A stretch of 61,532 nucleotides of DNA from VAXT01 sp038040395 (GTDB lineage Bacteria > Actinomycetota > Thermoleophilia > Gaiellales > Gaiellaceae), in assembly GCA_038040395.1 (NCBI GenBank), contig JBBPIJ010000015.1:1-61532 (forward strand). Reading direction: 5' to 3'. The position numbers and the translations under genes were made by a program. Positions 50,184 through 56,971 of this stretch are shown here, one piece after another (position 1 is the stretch's first letter; every line of letters starts with the position of its first letter). The notes under the pieces were generated by a model that had not been told where the DNA came from, did no database searches, and saw only the letters and a list, made by a program, of their open reading frames with translations.

Positions 50184-50528
50184 CTAGTGCCGGTTCTTCG
50201 ACTCGATCGAGAGGCGATTTCCTTCCGGGTCCCGCAGGTCGAAGACTCTCGTCCCGACGATGGGCTCACGGATCTCCGTCACCTCGACGCCAGCGACGGC
50301 TAGCCGCGCGCGTTCTCCGTCGGCGTCGGTGACGAGGAACGTCGGGTCGGGCTCGCCTTTGCCGGGCTCGCGCTCGTCGGTCGCATGGAGCGCGAGCGTG
50401 CACGCGCCCGTCCGGAACGTTGTCCAGTGCTCGCTCTGGAAGTCGAGCTGGAGGCCGACGGTGTCGCGGTAGAAGCGGATCGCCCGCTCCATGTCTTGCA
50501 CGTAGAGGACGACCTCGACCAGTTCCAC
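50184..50528 (-). CDS. VOC (glyoxalase/bleomycin resistance) family protein
   Basis: 114 residues, GTG start. ELVEVVLYVQDMERAIRFYRDTVGLQLDFQSEHWTTF...LALHATDE and VGTRVFDLRDPEGNRLSIESK are the two beta-alpha-beta-beta-beta units. Metal-ligand positions (His, Glu) are plausible but the activity is not known. Confidence 0.85.
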   Translation of the reverse strand: MELVEVVLYVQDMERAIRFYRDTVGLQLDFQSEHWTTFRTGACTLALHATDEREPGKGEPDPTFLVTDADGERARLAVAGVEVTEIREPIVGTRVFDLRDPEGNRLSIESKNRH

Positions 50529-50537
50529 GCGGGAATC

Positions 50538-51047
50538 CTAAGCGGGGCCGCTCGACATCGCGTCGAGCGGATCGAAGCGCGCGAGCGGACATGCCCCCCA
50601 GAGGCCTCTCTCAGCGGCGCGAGCGCCCTCCGCTGCTTCCAAGAGGTCACTCGCGTGGCGACCGCGCCTGCCGCCGTAGAACCAGACGCCCGCCGCGCCC
50701 TCGCGGACGAGCGTCACGTTCAGGTCCTCGTCGCCCTTCCAGACGTACGCGAGCTTGCGCCCATAGCGGTCGACCTGGTCGAGGCTCGGGTCCTGCTCGA
50801 TCCGCACGTGTGTCCCCGGTGGGATCAGTCGGCGCGTGACTTCGGAGGCCTCGTCTCCGTAGCACTCGTCGTGCTTTTCGGGCGTGTCGATCTGGACGAG
50901 GCGCACGCGCTGTCCGCCGAGAAGCTCGATCGTATCCCCGTCGATCACGCGGGCGACGACGGCGCCGCTCGACGAGCTGTCGTGCGTGAGCACCACGAAC
51001 GCCACGAGCGCGAACGCCACGAGCGCGAAGAATGCGACGAGCTTCAC
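50538..51047 (-). CDS. Staphylococcal nuclease-like protein, membrane-anchored or secreted
   Basis: 169 residues from GTG at 51047, overlapping the stop of the upstream gene (GTGA). KLVAFFALVAFALVAFVVL is an uncleaved or cleaved signal. SNase core: GAVVARVIDGDTIELLGGQRVRLVQIDTPEKHDECYGDEASEVTRRLIPPGTHVRIEQDPSLDQVDRYGRKLAYVW; the Arg of RLVQID, Glu of PEKHDE and Arg of DRYGR are the catalytic positions. Extracytoplasmic nucleic-acid hydrolysis is likely. Confidence 0.9.
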   Translation of the reverse strand: MKLVAFFALVAFALVAFVVLTHDSSSSGAVVARVIDGDTIELLGGQRVRLVQIDTPEKHDECYGDEASEVTRRLIPPGTHVRIEQDPSLDQVDRYGRKLAYVWKGDEDLNVTLVREGAAGVWFYGGRRGRHASDLLEAAEGARAAERGLWGACPLARFDPLDAMSSGPA

Positions 51048-51439
51048 GGACGGCGCGTGAGCAGCACGGCCAGGATCGCGCCCGCGGCGGCGAGCTGGGC
51101 CCAGGCGGGGATTCCGCCCTCGCGGTGCCAGCCCTCGACGCGGTGGCTCGGGAAGAGCTTGCGCCCGCTCGGGCGCGGGAGGTTGAGCACGTGCTCGATG
51201 TCGGGCGCCGAGGCTGCGATCGCGCCGATCGTCACCGGATGGAAGAGCCCGTAGCGCGCGGCGAGCGCGAGGAGCGCGGCGCCGCCGCTCCGGATCTCGA
51301 AGCTCTGCGACTCGAAGTCGTGGTGCGGGACGGCGTCGCCGAGCCCGTGGAGGGCCAGGCCGAGGAGGAACGCGCCGGTACGAGAGCCCGCAAGCGCTCC
51401 GCCGGCTGCGCCCGTTGCGACGTGGAGCGAGACGATCAC
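51044..51439 (-). CDS. Metal-dependent hydrolase-like membrane protein (YdjM type)
   Basis: 131 residues from GTG at 51439, which forms GTGA with the PIN toxin stop. SLHVATGAAGGALAGSRTGAFLLGLALHGLGDAVPHHDFES and TIGAIAASAPDIEHVLN, LFPSHRVEGWHR keep the His/Asp pattern of the LexA-regulated YdjM-like membrane hydrolases, with three hydrophobic segments. Activity not established. Confidence 0.7.
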   Translation of the reverse strand: MIVSLHVATGAAGGALAGSRTGAFLLGLALHGLGDAVPHHDFESQSFEIRSGGAALLALAARYGLFHPVTIGAIAASAPDIEHVLNLPRPSGRKLFPSHRVEGWHREGGIPAWAQLAAAGAILAVLLTRRP

Positions 51440-51822
51440 GCGACGAGCTCCGACCGCGTCGCGAGCGCCGCCAGCCGGCGGTCGGCCGTAACGAGAACGG
51501 CTTCCGTCCGCTCCGCGAGCACGAGATAACACGCGTCGTAGGCGGAGATCCGGTTCCGCAGAGCGAGCTCGAGAGCGTCGACAACAAGTGTGCTGAGCGG
51601 TTCGAGAGAGACGTTCGAGTCAATCAGGACGCCTAGGGCCCAACCCGCCTGCGACGGCGTCAGCCGGTTGCTCCGGACATAGCCGCAGAGCGCGTTCGCC
51701 GTTTCGGCGAGGAGCAGTTCGGGCGCCGAGCCAGCCTCGGTATGCGACCAGACGGGGTGACCGGGGCCGGCGAGCAACCCCCGGACGGCCGCACTGGCGT
51801 CTATGACCGACTCAGTGGGAAT
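51436..51822 (-). CDS. PIN-domain toxin without a normal start codon
   Basis: The family core is VIDASAAVRGLLAG, LLLAETANALCGYVR, VVDALELALRNRISAYDACYLVLAERTEAVLVTADRRLA. The frame opens at 51837 and has no ATG, GTG or TTG ahead of the catalytic Asp (VIDAS); ATT at 51822 is a candidate, while the first standard start, a TTG at 51777, would drop that Asp. As at 27230 the toxin lies in the +1 frame relative to the antitoxin, whose TGA (51812-51814) falls inside it. Confidence 0.72.
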   Translation of the reverse strand: MPTESVIDASAAVRGLLAGPGHPVWSHTEAGSAPELLLAETANALCGYVRSNRLTPSQAGWALGVLIDSNVSLEPLSTLVVDALELALRNRISAYDACYLVLAERTEAVLVTADRRLAALATRSELVA

Positions 51823-52066
51823 CGCGATCTGCCCGGATCACGTCTTCGGGAGCCGGCCAGTCGGGACCGAAGTTGATCTCTTTGGAGAGTGCCTCGAGGC
51901 TCGCCATCACTTCTTCAAAGCTCCGCTTCTTGTAACGGAAGGCTTCATCGAGGATCTCGATTACTTCGGTGTTCATCGACGTGCCCCGCTCAAGGGCGCG
52001 CTCGCGAAGCCCTTCATAGACGTCCTTCGGGACGTTGCGGATATGCAGGGTGGGCACATCGATCAT
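51812..52066 (-). CDS. FitA/Arc-type RHH antitoxin
   Basis: 84 residues. DVPTLHIRNVPKDVYEGLRERALERGTSMNTEVIEILDEAFRYK is the FitA-like RHH domain; the tail (NFGPDWPAPEDVIRADRDSH) would thread into the PIN groove. A perfect operator-like repeat starts at the next base upstream of the ATG. Confidence 0.9.
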   Translation of the reverse strand: MIDVPTLHIRNVPKDVYEGLRERALERGTSMNTEVIEILDEAFRYKKRSFEEVMASLEALSKEINFGPDWPAPEDVIRADRDSH

Positions 52067-52083
52067 GCTAGCACTCTGCTAGC
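52067..52083. promoter_or_regulatory. Inverted-repeat operator of the FitA/PIN module
   Basis: GCTAGCA (52067-52073), CTC, TGCTAGC (52077-52083): perfect 7-bp arms adjoining the antitoxin start codon. Confidence 0.72.
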
Positions 52084-52255
52084 GCCGTTCAGGAGGCTCG
52101 AGGCTCGGAGCCGGATGACCGTTCTCGATCCGGAGGCGCTCGATCAGCTCCGACGCCGCGCCGCGCGACTCGGGGAACTCCTCGCCCATCCGCTCGCAGA
52201 GCGCCGCCGCCAGGGCGTACACCTGCCGAACCGTTGGTTTGCCCTCCTTCTGCAC
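52079..52255 (-). CDS. Small conserved hypothetical protein
   Basis: 58 residues from a GTG at 52255. KPTVRQVYALAAALCERMGEEFPESRGAASELIERLR and NGHPAPSLE form a short helical protein; I have seen close relatives as stand-alone proteins of about this size in actinobacteria. Its stop overlaps the second arm of the operator at 52067-52083. A CxxC-x8-CxxC frame (CAKC, CAVC) lies just upstream in another frame, so a shifted N-terminus with a zinc ribbon cannot be excluded. Confidence 0.6.
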   Translation of the reverse strand: MQKEGKPTVRQVYALAAALCERMGEEFPESRGAASELIERLRIENGHPAPSLEPPERR

Positions 52256-52315
52256 CGTGGCTATCGAAGCAGCAGACGGCGCACGGGACCGTGTCGAAAC
52301 CGTGACACTTCGCGC

Positions 52316-53296
52316 ATGGGGAGGCTGAGGAGGGGATACGAGGCGCTCGCACGCCGCCGCTGGGCGCTCGTGACGATCCAGTTGACTGCGGTCGGCGTTC
52401 TCGTCTTCGCCCTCGGCTGGGCGTTCCGCGGCGCGTGGCACGACGCCCGGCCCCGCCTGCGCGACGCCGATTTCTCGGACCTCGCGGTCTCGATCGCGAT
52501 CCTCGCCGCCTACTATCTCCTGTTCACGGTCGGCTGGCAGCGAATGCTCAGGTCCTGGGGTCTGCGCATCCCGTACCTCGTCGCGCTCCAGGCCGAGATG
52601 GCCTCGGTGCTCGCGAAGTACGTGCCCGGAACGGTCTGGATCCCGGCGGCGCGCGTCGCCGCATTGAGGCGGGTCGGGATTCGCCGCACGTCGCTCATCG
52701 TCGCGTCCATGGTCATGGAGGCCGGCCTCTCCGCCCTCGCAGGCATCGTCGTCTTCTTCATCAGCCTGACGACCGTCGGCTTCAGTTCCGCACCGGTGCT
52801 GCCGCTGCTCGTCCTCGCGCTCGTCGTCGTCGTCGGCCTGCACCCACGCATCTTCACCCCCGGCATCCGGCGGGTCCTGCGGCCCTTCGGTGCCTCCGAC
52901 CTGCCGCCTCTCCCCTACTCGGCGATGCTCGGCCTGCTCCTCTACTACTCCTTCACGTGGCTCGTCGGCGGCTCGGCGATCTTCTTCCTGCTCCGCTCGC
53001 TCGGCGGCGAGCCGTCGCTCACGGATATCCCGTACCTCGGTGGGATTGCCGCCGTCTCGGCAATCGTCGCCGTCCTCTCGTTGATCACGCCCTCCGGCCT
53101 GGGGGTGCGTGAAGCGTCGATGTACGGGCTGCTGCTCGCGATCACGTCGAACGGCGTCGCGCTCGGCGTCACGGTTTTGAACCGGCTGACGATCACGATC
53201 GTCGAGGCTGCTCTGCTGCTCCTCGGCGCGGTCGCCTGGCGTTATCTGCCGCGCGGAGAAGTGACCGGATCTGCCTCACGGTCGACCGCGAACTAA
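52316..53296 (+). CDS. Flippase-like membrane protein (LPG_synthase_TM / AglD type)
   Basis: 326 residues from the ATG at 52316, eight predicted helices. LAAYYLLFTVGWQRMLRSWGLRIPYLVALQAEMASVLAKYVPGTVWIPAARVAAL is the typical first half (KY(L/V)PG motif); ITPSGLGVREASMYGLLLAITSNGVALGVTVLNRLTITIVEA the second (P(G/S)G(L/I)G..E motif). The family includes lysylphosphatidylglycerol synthases and polyprenyl-linked lipid handling proteins. Confidence 0.88.
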   Translation: MGRLRRGYEALARRRWALVTIQLTAVGVLVFALGWAFRGAWHDARPRLRDADFSDLAVSIAILAAYYLLFTVGWQRMLRSWGLRIPYLVALQAEMASVLAKYVPGTVWIPAARVAALRRVGIRRTSLIVASMVMEAGLSALAGIVVFFISLTTVGFSSAPVLPLLVLALVVVVGLHPRIFTPGIRRVLRPFGASDLPPLPYSAMLGLLLYYSFTWLVGGSAIFFLLRSLGGEPSLTDIPYLGGIAAVSAIVAVLSLITPSGLGVREASMYGLLLAITSNGVALGVTVLNRLTITIVEAALLLLGAVAWRYLPRGEVTGSASRSTAN

Positions 53297-53473
53297 ACGG
53301 GACCAAAAAAATTCGCCGAGCCGGTTGCGCTTTCGTCCACTCAACCGTCTGACTTTGGGCTTGCGCCTACAGTCCTTCGGTTCAGTTTCGATCTACTTGC
53401 GCTCCGTGCTCGGCGCAAGAGGCAACCTACGGTGCCTGGGGGTAGCTTGCAAGAGCTTCGGTAAGAAAGTTTG

Positions 53474-53527
53474 CGCTCTTTGCGAGATCGCAAAACTAGC
53501 CCCGAAAGAAGATTTGCGCAAAGAGCG
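53474..53527 (-). terminator. Long-loop inverted repeat after the small membrane-protein gene
   Basis: CGCTCTTTGCG (53474-53484) pairs perfectly with CGCAAAGAGCG (53517-53527), 32-nt loop, just beyond the stop codon at 53532. The 53300-53470 stretch has further small hairpins (GAGGCAACC..., GTAGCTTGCAAGAGCTT) but no gene. Confidence 0.45.
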
Positions 53528-53531
53528 GAGA

Positions 53532-53744
53532 TCAGCTCTCGTCGGAATCGCCGCGACGGCGACGCCAAAACCAAAGAGCGCCTCCGACGGCAGCGAGCCC
53601 CGTCGCGATCGCGCTCTTGTTCGGCTTCTTCGAGTCGTCGACCCGACCCGGCACGGCGGCCTTCACCTTCTTCTTGGCCATGCGCTTGCCGAACTGCCAG
53701 ACCGTCCACCCGAGCAGGGCATTTCTCTTGTTCATGAGTCCCAT
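53532..53744 (-). CDS. Small membrane-associated protein
   Basis: 70 residues. NKRNALLGWTVWQFGKRMAKKKVKAAVPG followed by a helix at the C-terminus (SAIATGLAAVGGALWFWRRRRGD). Basic, with one transmembrane segment. Function unknown; similar short proteins are common next to cell-envelope genes. Confidence 0.65.
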   Translation of the reverse strand: MGLMNKRNALLGWTVWQFGKRMAKKKVKAAVPGRVDDSKKPNKSAIATGLAAVGGALWFWRRRRGDSDES

Positions 53745-53898
53745 GCCCCGAGCCTACCCGTAGGCGGTTCTGGCCACACACGGCAGGACGCCGCCCCCCG
53801 AGCGGCGTCCTGTGGAGAGAGAGGGATGATCCGGGCCGGAGAGGAGGAACAGGCCCGAATCGCCCACGTACCGAAGAGATGCCGGGCCGGTCCGAAAC

Positions 53899-54630
53899 CT
53901 ACGCTCTGGTCAGCGAACGGCTCGGCGCGTCGGGTTGGGAGAATGAGGAGAGCGAGCTCGGGAGCGACACGTTGGCGAGGGCGCGAAGGGCGGCACGCTG
54001 GGCGCGCTGGCCTCGGGCGAAGGCGGTGCAGTCTCCGCAGTCGCGCACGTGGGTACGCAGGGCCCGCCGATCCGAGCGGGCGAGCAGGCCGTCGAGGTGG
54101 CGGGAGATCGCGCGCTCGGCCTCGTGGCAGGTGAGTGCGCCTTCGAGCTGCTCACGCAGGTCGCGGCGGGCGCGGAAGATAAGCGTTTCGACCCTGGCGA
54201 GCGAGACGTTCAGGATCTCGGCGATCTCCGCGTAGGAGCGGCCCTCGACCTCGCGCATGATCAACGCGGCGCGCTGGTCGAACCGGAGCTGCCCGAGGGC
54301 GCGCCGGAGGTCGGCCTTGCTCGGCGACTCCTCGTCGGGAACGGCCTCGTCGACCTGCTGTACGAGGTCGTCGAGGCGCTCGTCGTGTCTTGCGCGCTGA
54401 TGGCAGAGCTCGTGCGCGATCCCGATCAGCCGGGTCCTCGGCGAGTCGAAGCGCTCGCCCTGCGCGAAGGCGCGATAGGCGTTGAAGAAGGCCGTCTGGG
54501 TGACGTCTTCGGCGTCCTCTGGGCTGCGGAGGACAACGAGGGCGTAGCGATAGACCTCGCGGACGTTCTGTTGGTAGAGCCGCTCGAATGCCCGGTCCGT
54601 GCGCGGCCGCTGCGCAAGCATGGGCGTCAT
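53899..54630 (-). CDS. ECF sigma factor with fused C-terminal zinc-finger anti-sigma-like domain
   Basis: 243 residues. Region 2: AFERLYQQNVREVYRYALVVLRSPEDAEDVTQTAFFNAYRAF. Region 4: ALGQLRFDQRAALIMREVEGRSYAEIAEILNVSLARVETLIFRARRDLRE. After the sigma part there is LTCHEAERAISRHLDGLLARSDRRALRTHVRDCGDCTAFARGQRAQRAAL, a zf-HC2/ZAS-like unit (Cys, His-x3-Cys-x2-Cys pattern). Such a unit is normally on a separate anti-sigma protein, so this one may regulate itself. No other anti-sigma gene is adjacent. Confidence 0.87.
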   Translation of the reverse strand: MTPMLAQRPRTDRAFERLYQQNVREVYRYALVVLRSPEDAEDVTQTAFFNAYRAFAQGERFDSPRTRLIGIAHELCHQRARHDERLDDLVQQVDEAVPDEESPSKADLRRALGQLRFDQRAALIMREVEGRSYAEIAEILNVSLARVETLIFRARRDLREQLEGALTCHEAERAISRHLDGLLARSDRRALRTHVRDCGDCTAFARGQRAQRAALRALANVSLPSSLSSFSQPDAPSRSLTRA

Positions 54631-54660
54631 CCCTTAGAAGATGCCTCCGGGGCCGCTTTC

Positions 54661-54868
54661 TTGCGGCCGGCTATGGAATCTGCGGCGGCGGCGGGACCGG
54701 GAGCGGCGGCACCGGCGGCACCGGAGGCGGCGGTGGGAGCTGCACCGGGAGGGGCGGGACCGGCGGGAGCTCGATCGGAGGCTGCGGGATCTGTGGGACC
54801 TGTGGAACGGCGTTGATGACCGGGATGGAAAGGAAGCTCAGCGAGAAGGCCGGCGTGGCGCGTGAGGA
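54661..54868. other. Proline/glycine-coding repeat tract, no clear gene
   Basis: Between the sigma gene and lpdA lies about 200 bp of imperfect GGCGGC/CCGCCG repeats. On the minus strand, in frame with and after the lpdA stop, it would encode a long Pro-rich sequence (IPQPPIELPPVPPLPV...), on the plus strand a Gly-rich one. Neither has a start codon with a ribosome site, so I call it low-complexity DNA. Confidence 0.5.
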
Positions 54869-56275
54869 CTACGCCTGGGTTGCTGCGCGGCGCTTGGGCG
54901 GGAGGTGGATCGGCCGGCCGAGCGCGACGAGGCCGGCTTCCTTGATCGCTTCCGAGAGCGTGGGGTGCGCGGCCATGCCGTCGGCAACCGTCTCCACCGT
55001 TGCCTCTGCGTCGAGCGCGACGACGCCAGCCTCTATGAGGTCAGTCACGTGCGGACCGACCATGACGAGCCCGAGCAGCTCGCCGTATCGCGTCTCGTGG
55101 ATCGACTTCACCCAGCCGACCGTCTCGTTCTGCATCACGGCGCGCGCGTTCGCGAGCCACGGGAACATGCCGGTCGCGACGTCGTCCCCGTACTGCTCGC
55201 GGGCCTCGCCCTCGGTCAGCCCGACACCGGCGATCTCCGGATCTGTGTAGATCGGGCGCGGCACGCCGCGGTTGTCGACGACGGCGTCGTGGCCCATCGC
55301 GTTCTCGGCCGCGACCTCGCCCTCGCGGAAAGCCGTGTGCGCGAGCTGCCAGTAGCCGGCGCAGTCGCCGACCGCGTAGATATGCGGCACGGTGGTGCGC
55401 CGATGCTCGTCCGCAGCGATTCCCTTGCCCTTGTCGAGCTCGACGCCGATCTCCTCCAGCCCCAGCCCCTCGACGAGGGGACCGCGCCCGACCGACACGA
55501 GCATCAGGTCGCACTCGACGTTCTCGCCGTCTCCGAAATGGACGCGCAGGCCGTCGCCCGTCTCCTCGACCTTGGTGCACTGCTTCTCGAGGTGGAGCGT
55601 GATCCCGCGCTTCCCGAACTGCTTCGCGAGCTCGGCCGCTGCGTCGTCGTCCTCGGCCGGAATCAGCTTCGGCAGCATCTCGATGATCGTCACCTCGGAG
55701 CCGAAGCGGCGGAAGATGGATGCGAACTCACACCCGATGATGCCGCCGCCGAGCACGACGAGCCGGCGCGGCACCTGCGTCTGAGCGAGCAGGCCGGTCG
55801 AGTCGACGCAGCGCGCCGAGTCAAGGCCTTCGATCGGCGGGCGAAGCGGGAACGAGCCGGTGGCGACGACCGCGCTCTTGAACGTGACGTCCTCCCCACC
55901 TTCGACGGCGATCGTGTTCGCGTCCTTGAAGCGCCCGGTGCCCTTGACCCACTCGACGCCGTTCGCCTTGAAGAGCCCGGCGACACCCTGGGTCATCTGC
56001 TTGACGACCTGGTCCTTCCACTGGTTCGCAGTCGCGAAGTCGAGCTGTGGCGCGCCGACCTGGACGCCGAGCTTGCCGAAGGTTTCCTGCGCCTCTTTGA
56101 TCGCAAACGCGGTCTGCACCCAGGCCTTCGTCGGGATGCAGCCGACGCGGAGGCACGTGCCACCCAGCTCGGGCTCCTTCTCGATGCAGACGGCCTTGGC
56201 GCCTAGCTGGGCGGCGCGAATCGCAGCCGTGTAGCCGCCGGGACCGCCGCCGAGGACGGCAACGTCACATTCCAT
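54869..56275 (-). CDS. lpdA: Dihydrolipoyl dehydrogenase (E3)
   Basis: 468 residues. FAD-binding GGGPGGYTAAIRAAQLG, redox-active disulfide GGTCLRVGCIPTKAW, NAD-binding LGGGIIGCEFASIFRRFGSEVTIIE, IYAVGDCAGYWQLAHTAFREGEVAAEN and C-terminal HPTLSEAIKEA (the usual His-Pro-(T/H)-(L/P) helix with catalytic His-Glu). It regenerates lipoyl groups of 2-oxoacid dehydrogenases; the E2 and E1-beta genes lie 3-5 kb away on the same strand. Confidence 0.95.
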   Translation of the reverse strand: MECDVAVLGGGPGGYTAAIRAAQLGAKAVCIEKEPELGGTCLRVGCIPTKAWVQTAFAIKEAQETFGKLGVQVGAPQLDFATANQWKDQVVKQMTQGVAGLFKANGVEWVKGTGRFKDANTIAVEGGEDVTFKSAVVATGSFPLRPPIEGLDSARCVDSTGLLAQTQVPRRLVVLGGGIIGCEFASIFRRFGSEVTIIEMLPKLIPAEDDDAAAELAKQFGKRGITLHLEKQCTKVEETGDGLRVHFGDGENVECDLMLVSVGRGPLVEGLGLEEIGVELDKGKGIAADEHRRTTVPHIYAVGDCAGYWQLAHTAFREGEVAAENAMGHDAVVDNRGVPRPIYTDPEIAGVGLTEGEAREQYGDDVATGMFPWLANARAVMQNETVGWVKSIHETRYGELLGLVMVGPHVTDLIEAGVVALDAEATVETVADGMAAHPTLSEAIKEAGLVALGRPIHLPPKRRAATQA

Positions 56276-56384
56276 GGCTCGATCCTATCGGCACCGAATT
56301 GGCGCAGGCTCGTGAGGGTTTCGAAGGCAGCATTGCGGCATCGCGAACGAGAGCGCTCCACGGCCGACCGAGTTCGAGATCGAG

Positions 56385-56657
56385 GTGCCGCCTGAGCTGG
56401 AAGGCGGTGTTTACTCGAACTTCTTCAACGCATGGCATAGCGAGCACGAGTTCACGATCGACTTTGCCTCACGACAGATACCGCTGGTCGAAGAACCAGA
56501 TGAACCGGAATCGGCTGCATTCGTCCGCTGCCCCGTGGTCTCACGCGTCAAGCTCCCGGTTACACTCGCGTTCGAGTTGATCCGGAGCCTGAACGCAGTC
56601 ATGACCGAGTACGAAGCGCAGTACGGCGAAATTCGTCGCCCAGGGGCTCAAGAATGA
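56385..56657 (+). CDS. DUF3467 family protein, start unclear
   Basis: About 90 residues from the GTG at 56385. PPELEGGVYSNFFNAWHSEHEFTIDFASRQ and FVRCPVVSRVKLPVTLAFELIRSLNAVMTEYEAQYG are the family segments. Family members begin some 10-20 residues earlier; the frame is open from 56316 and would read IANESAPRPTEFEIEVPPEL, but no standard start codon is there. So translation may start at GTG with a short N-terminus or from a rare codon. Stop overlaps the next ATG (ATGA). Confidence 0.7.
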   Translation: MPPELEGGVYSNFFNAWHSEHEFTIDFASRQIPLVEEPDEPESAAFVRCPVVSRVKLPVTLAFELIRSLNAVMTEYEAQYGEIRRPGAQE

Positions 56658-56812
56658 AGTGGCTTGGCCCCTTCTTCTTCTCGGATATCTGGCGGACCGA
56701 GCCGTCCGAGCTTCCCCCCAACGTCCGCTACAGACGTTCGAAGCCGTTCGAGGGCACGTCGTACAGGCTGCCGCTGCCGCCGAAGCCGAAGCGGCGCCGG
56801 AAGCGGCCTTAA
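56654..56812 (+). CDS. 52-residue basic protein coupled to DUF3467
   Basis: ATG overlaps the DUF3467 stop in ATGA. MKWLGPFFFSDIWRTEPSE, then a basic Pro/Arg/Lys tail (PPKPKRRRKRP). No recognisable domain. The translational coupling suggests that it works with the DUF3467 protein. Its stop (56810-56812) runs into the degenerate acetyltransferase fragment on the other strand. Confidence 0.6.
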   Translation: MKWLGPFFFSDIWRTEPSELPPNVRYRRSKPFEGTSYRLPLPPKPKRRRKRP

Positions 56813-56971
56813 CCCAACTCGGCGCGCATCGAGGTCGCGCCGTCGCGCTCGTCGCGACATTCGCAAGCTGTGGCGCTCGTAGAGTGCGACTGCGGGGCTG
56901 TTCGAGGTGGCGCTGAGGGTGATCGCCGTACCGCCGTCGGCGCGTGCCGCGGGCGAGCGGGCATCCATCAC
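56809..56971 (-). pseudogene. Remnant of a GNAT acetyltransferase 3' end
   Basis: Read on the minus strand the fragment gives GTAITLSATSNSPAVALYERH, then after a +1 shift TSMRAELG and a stop. It parallels the end of the intact gene 58612-59076 (AISLSVDKQSPAVQLYERYG, TMRAELA). Identity at DNA level is about two-thirds by eye, so it is a diverged or different paralogue. Lacks the N-terminal two-thirds. Confidence 0.72.

Noticed and set aside
53300..53470. Riboswitch upstream of the small membrane-protein gene
   Set aside because: It lies downstream of both neighbouring genes (convergent ends), so it cannot be a 5' leader; I could not match a known consensus.
54905..56206. 433-codon + strand frame opposite lpdA
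   Set aside because: Antisense shadow of an unmistakable E3 gene.
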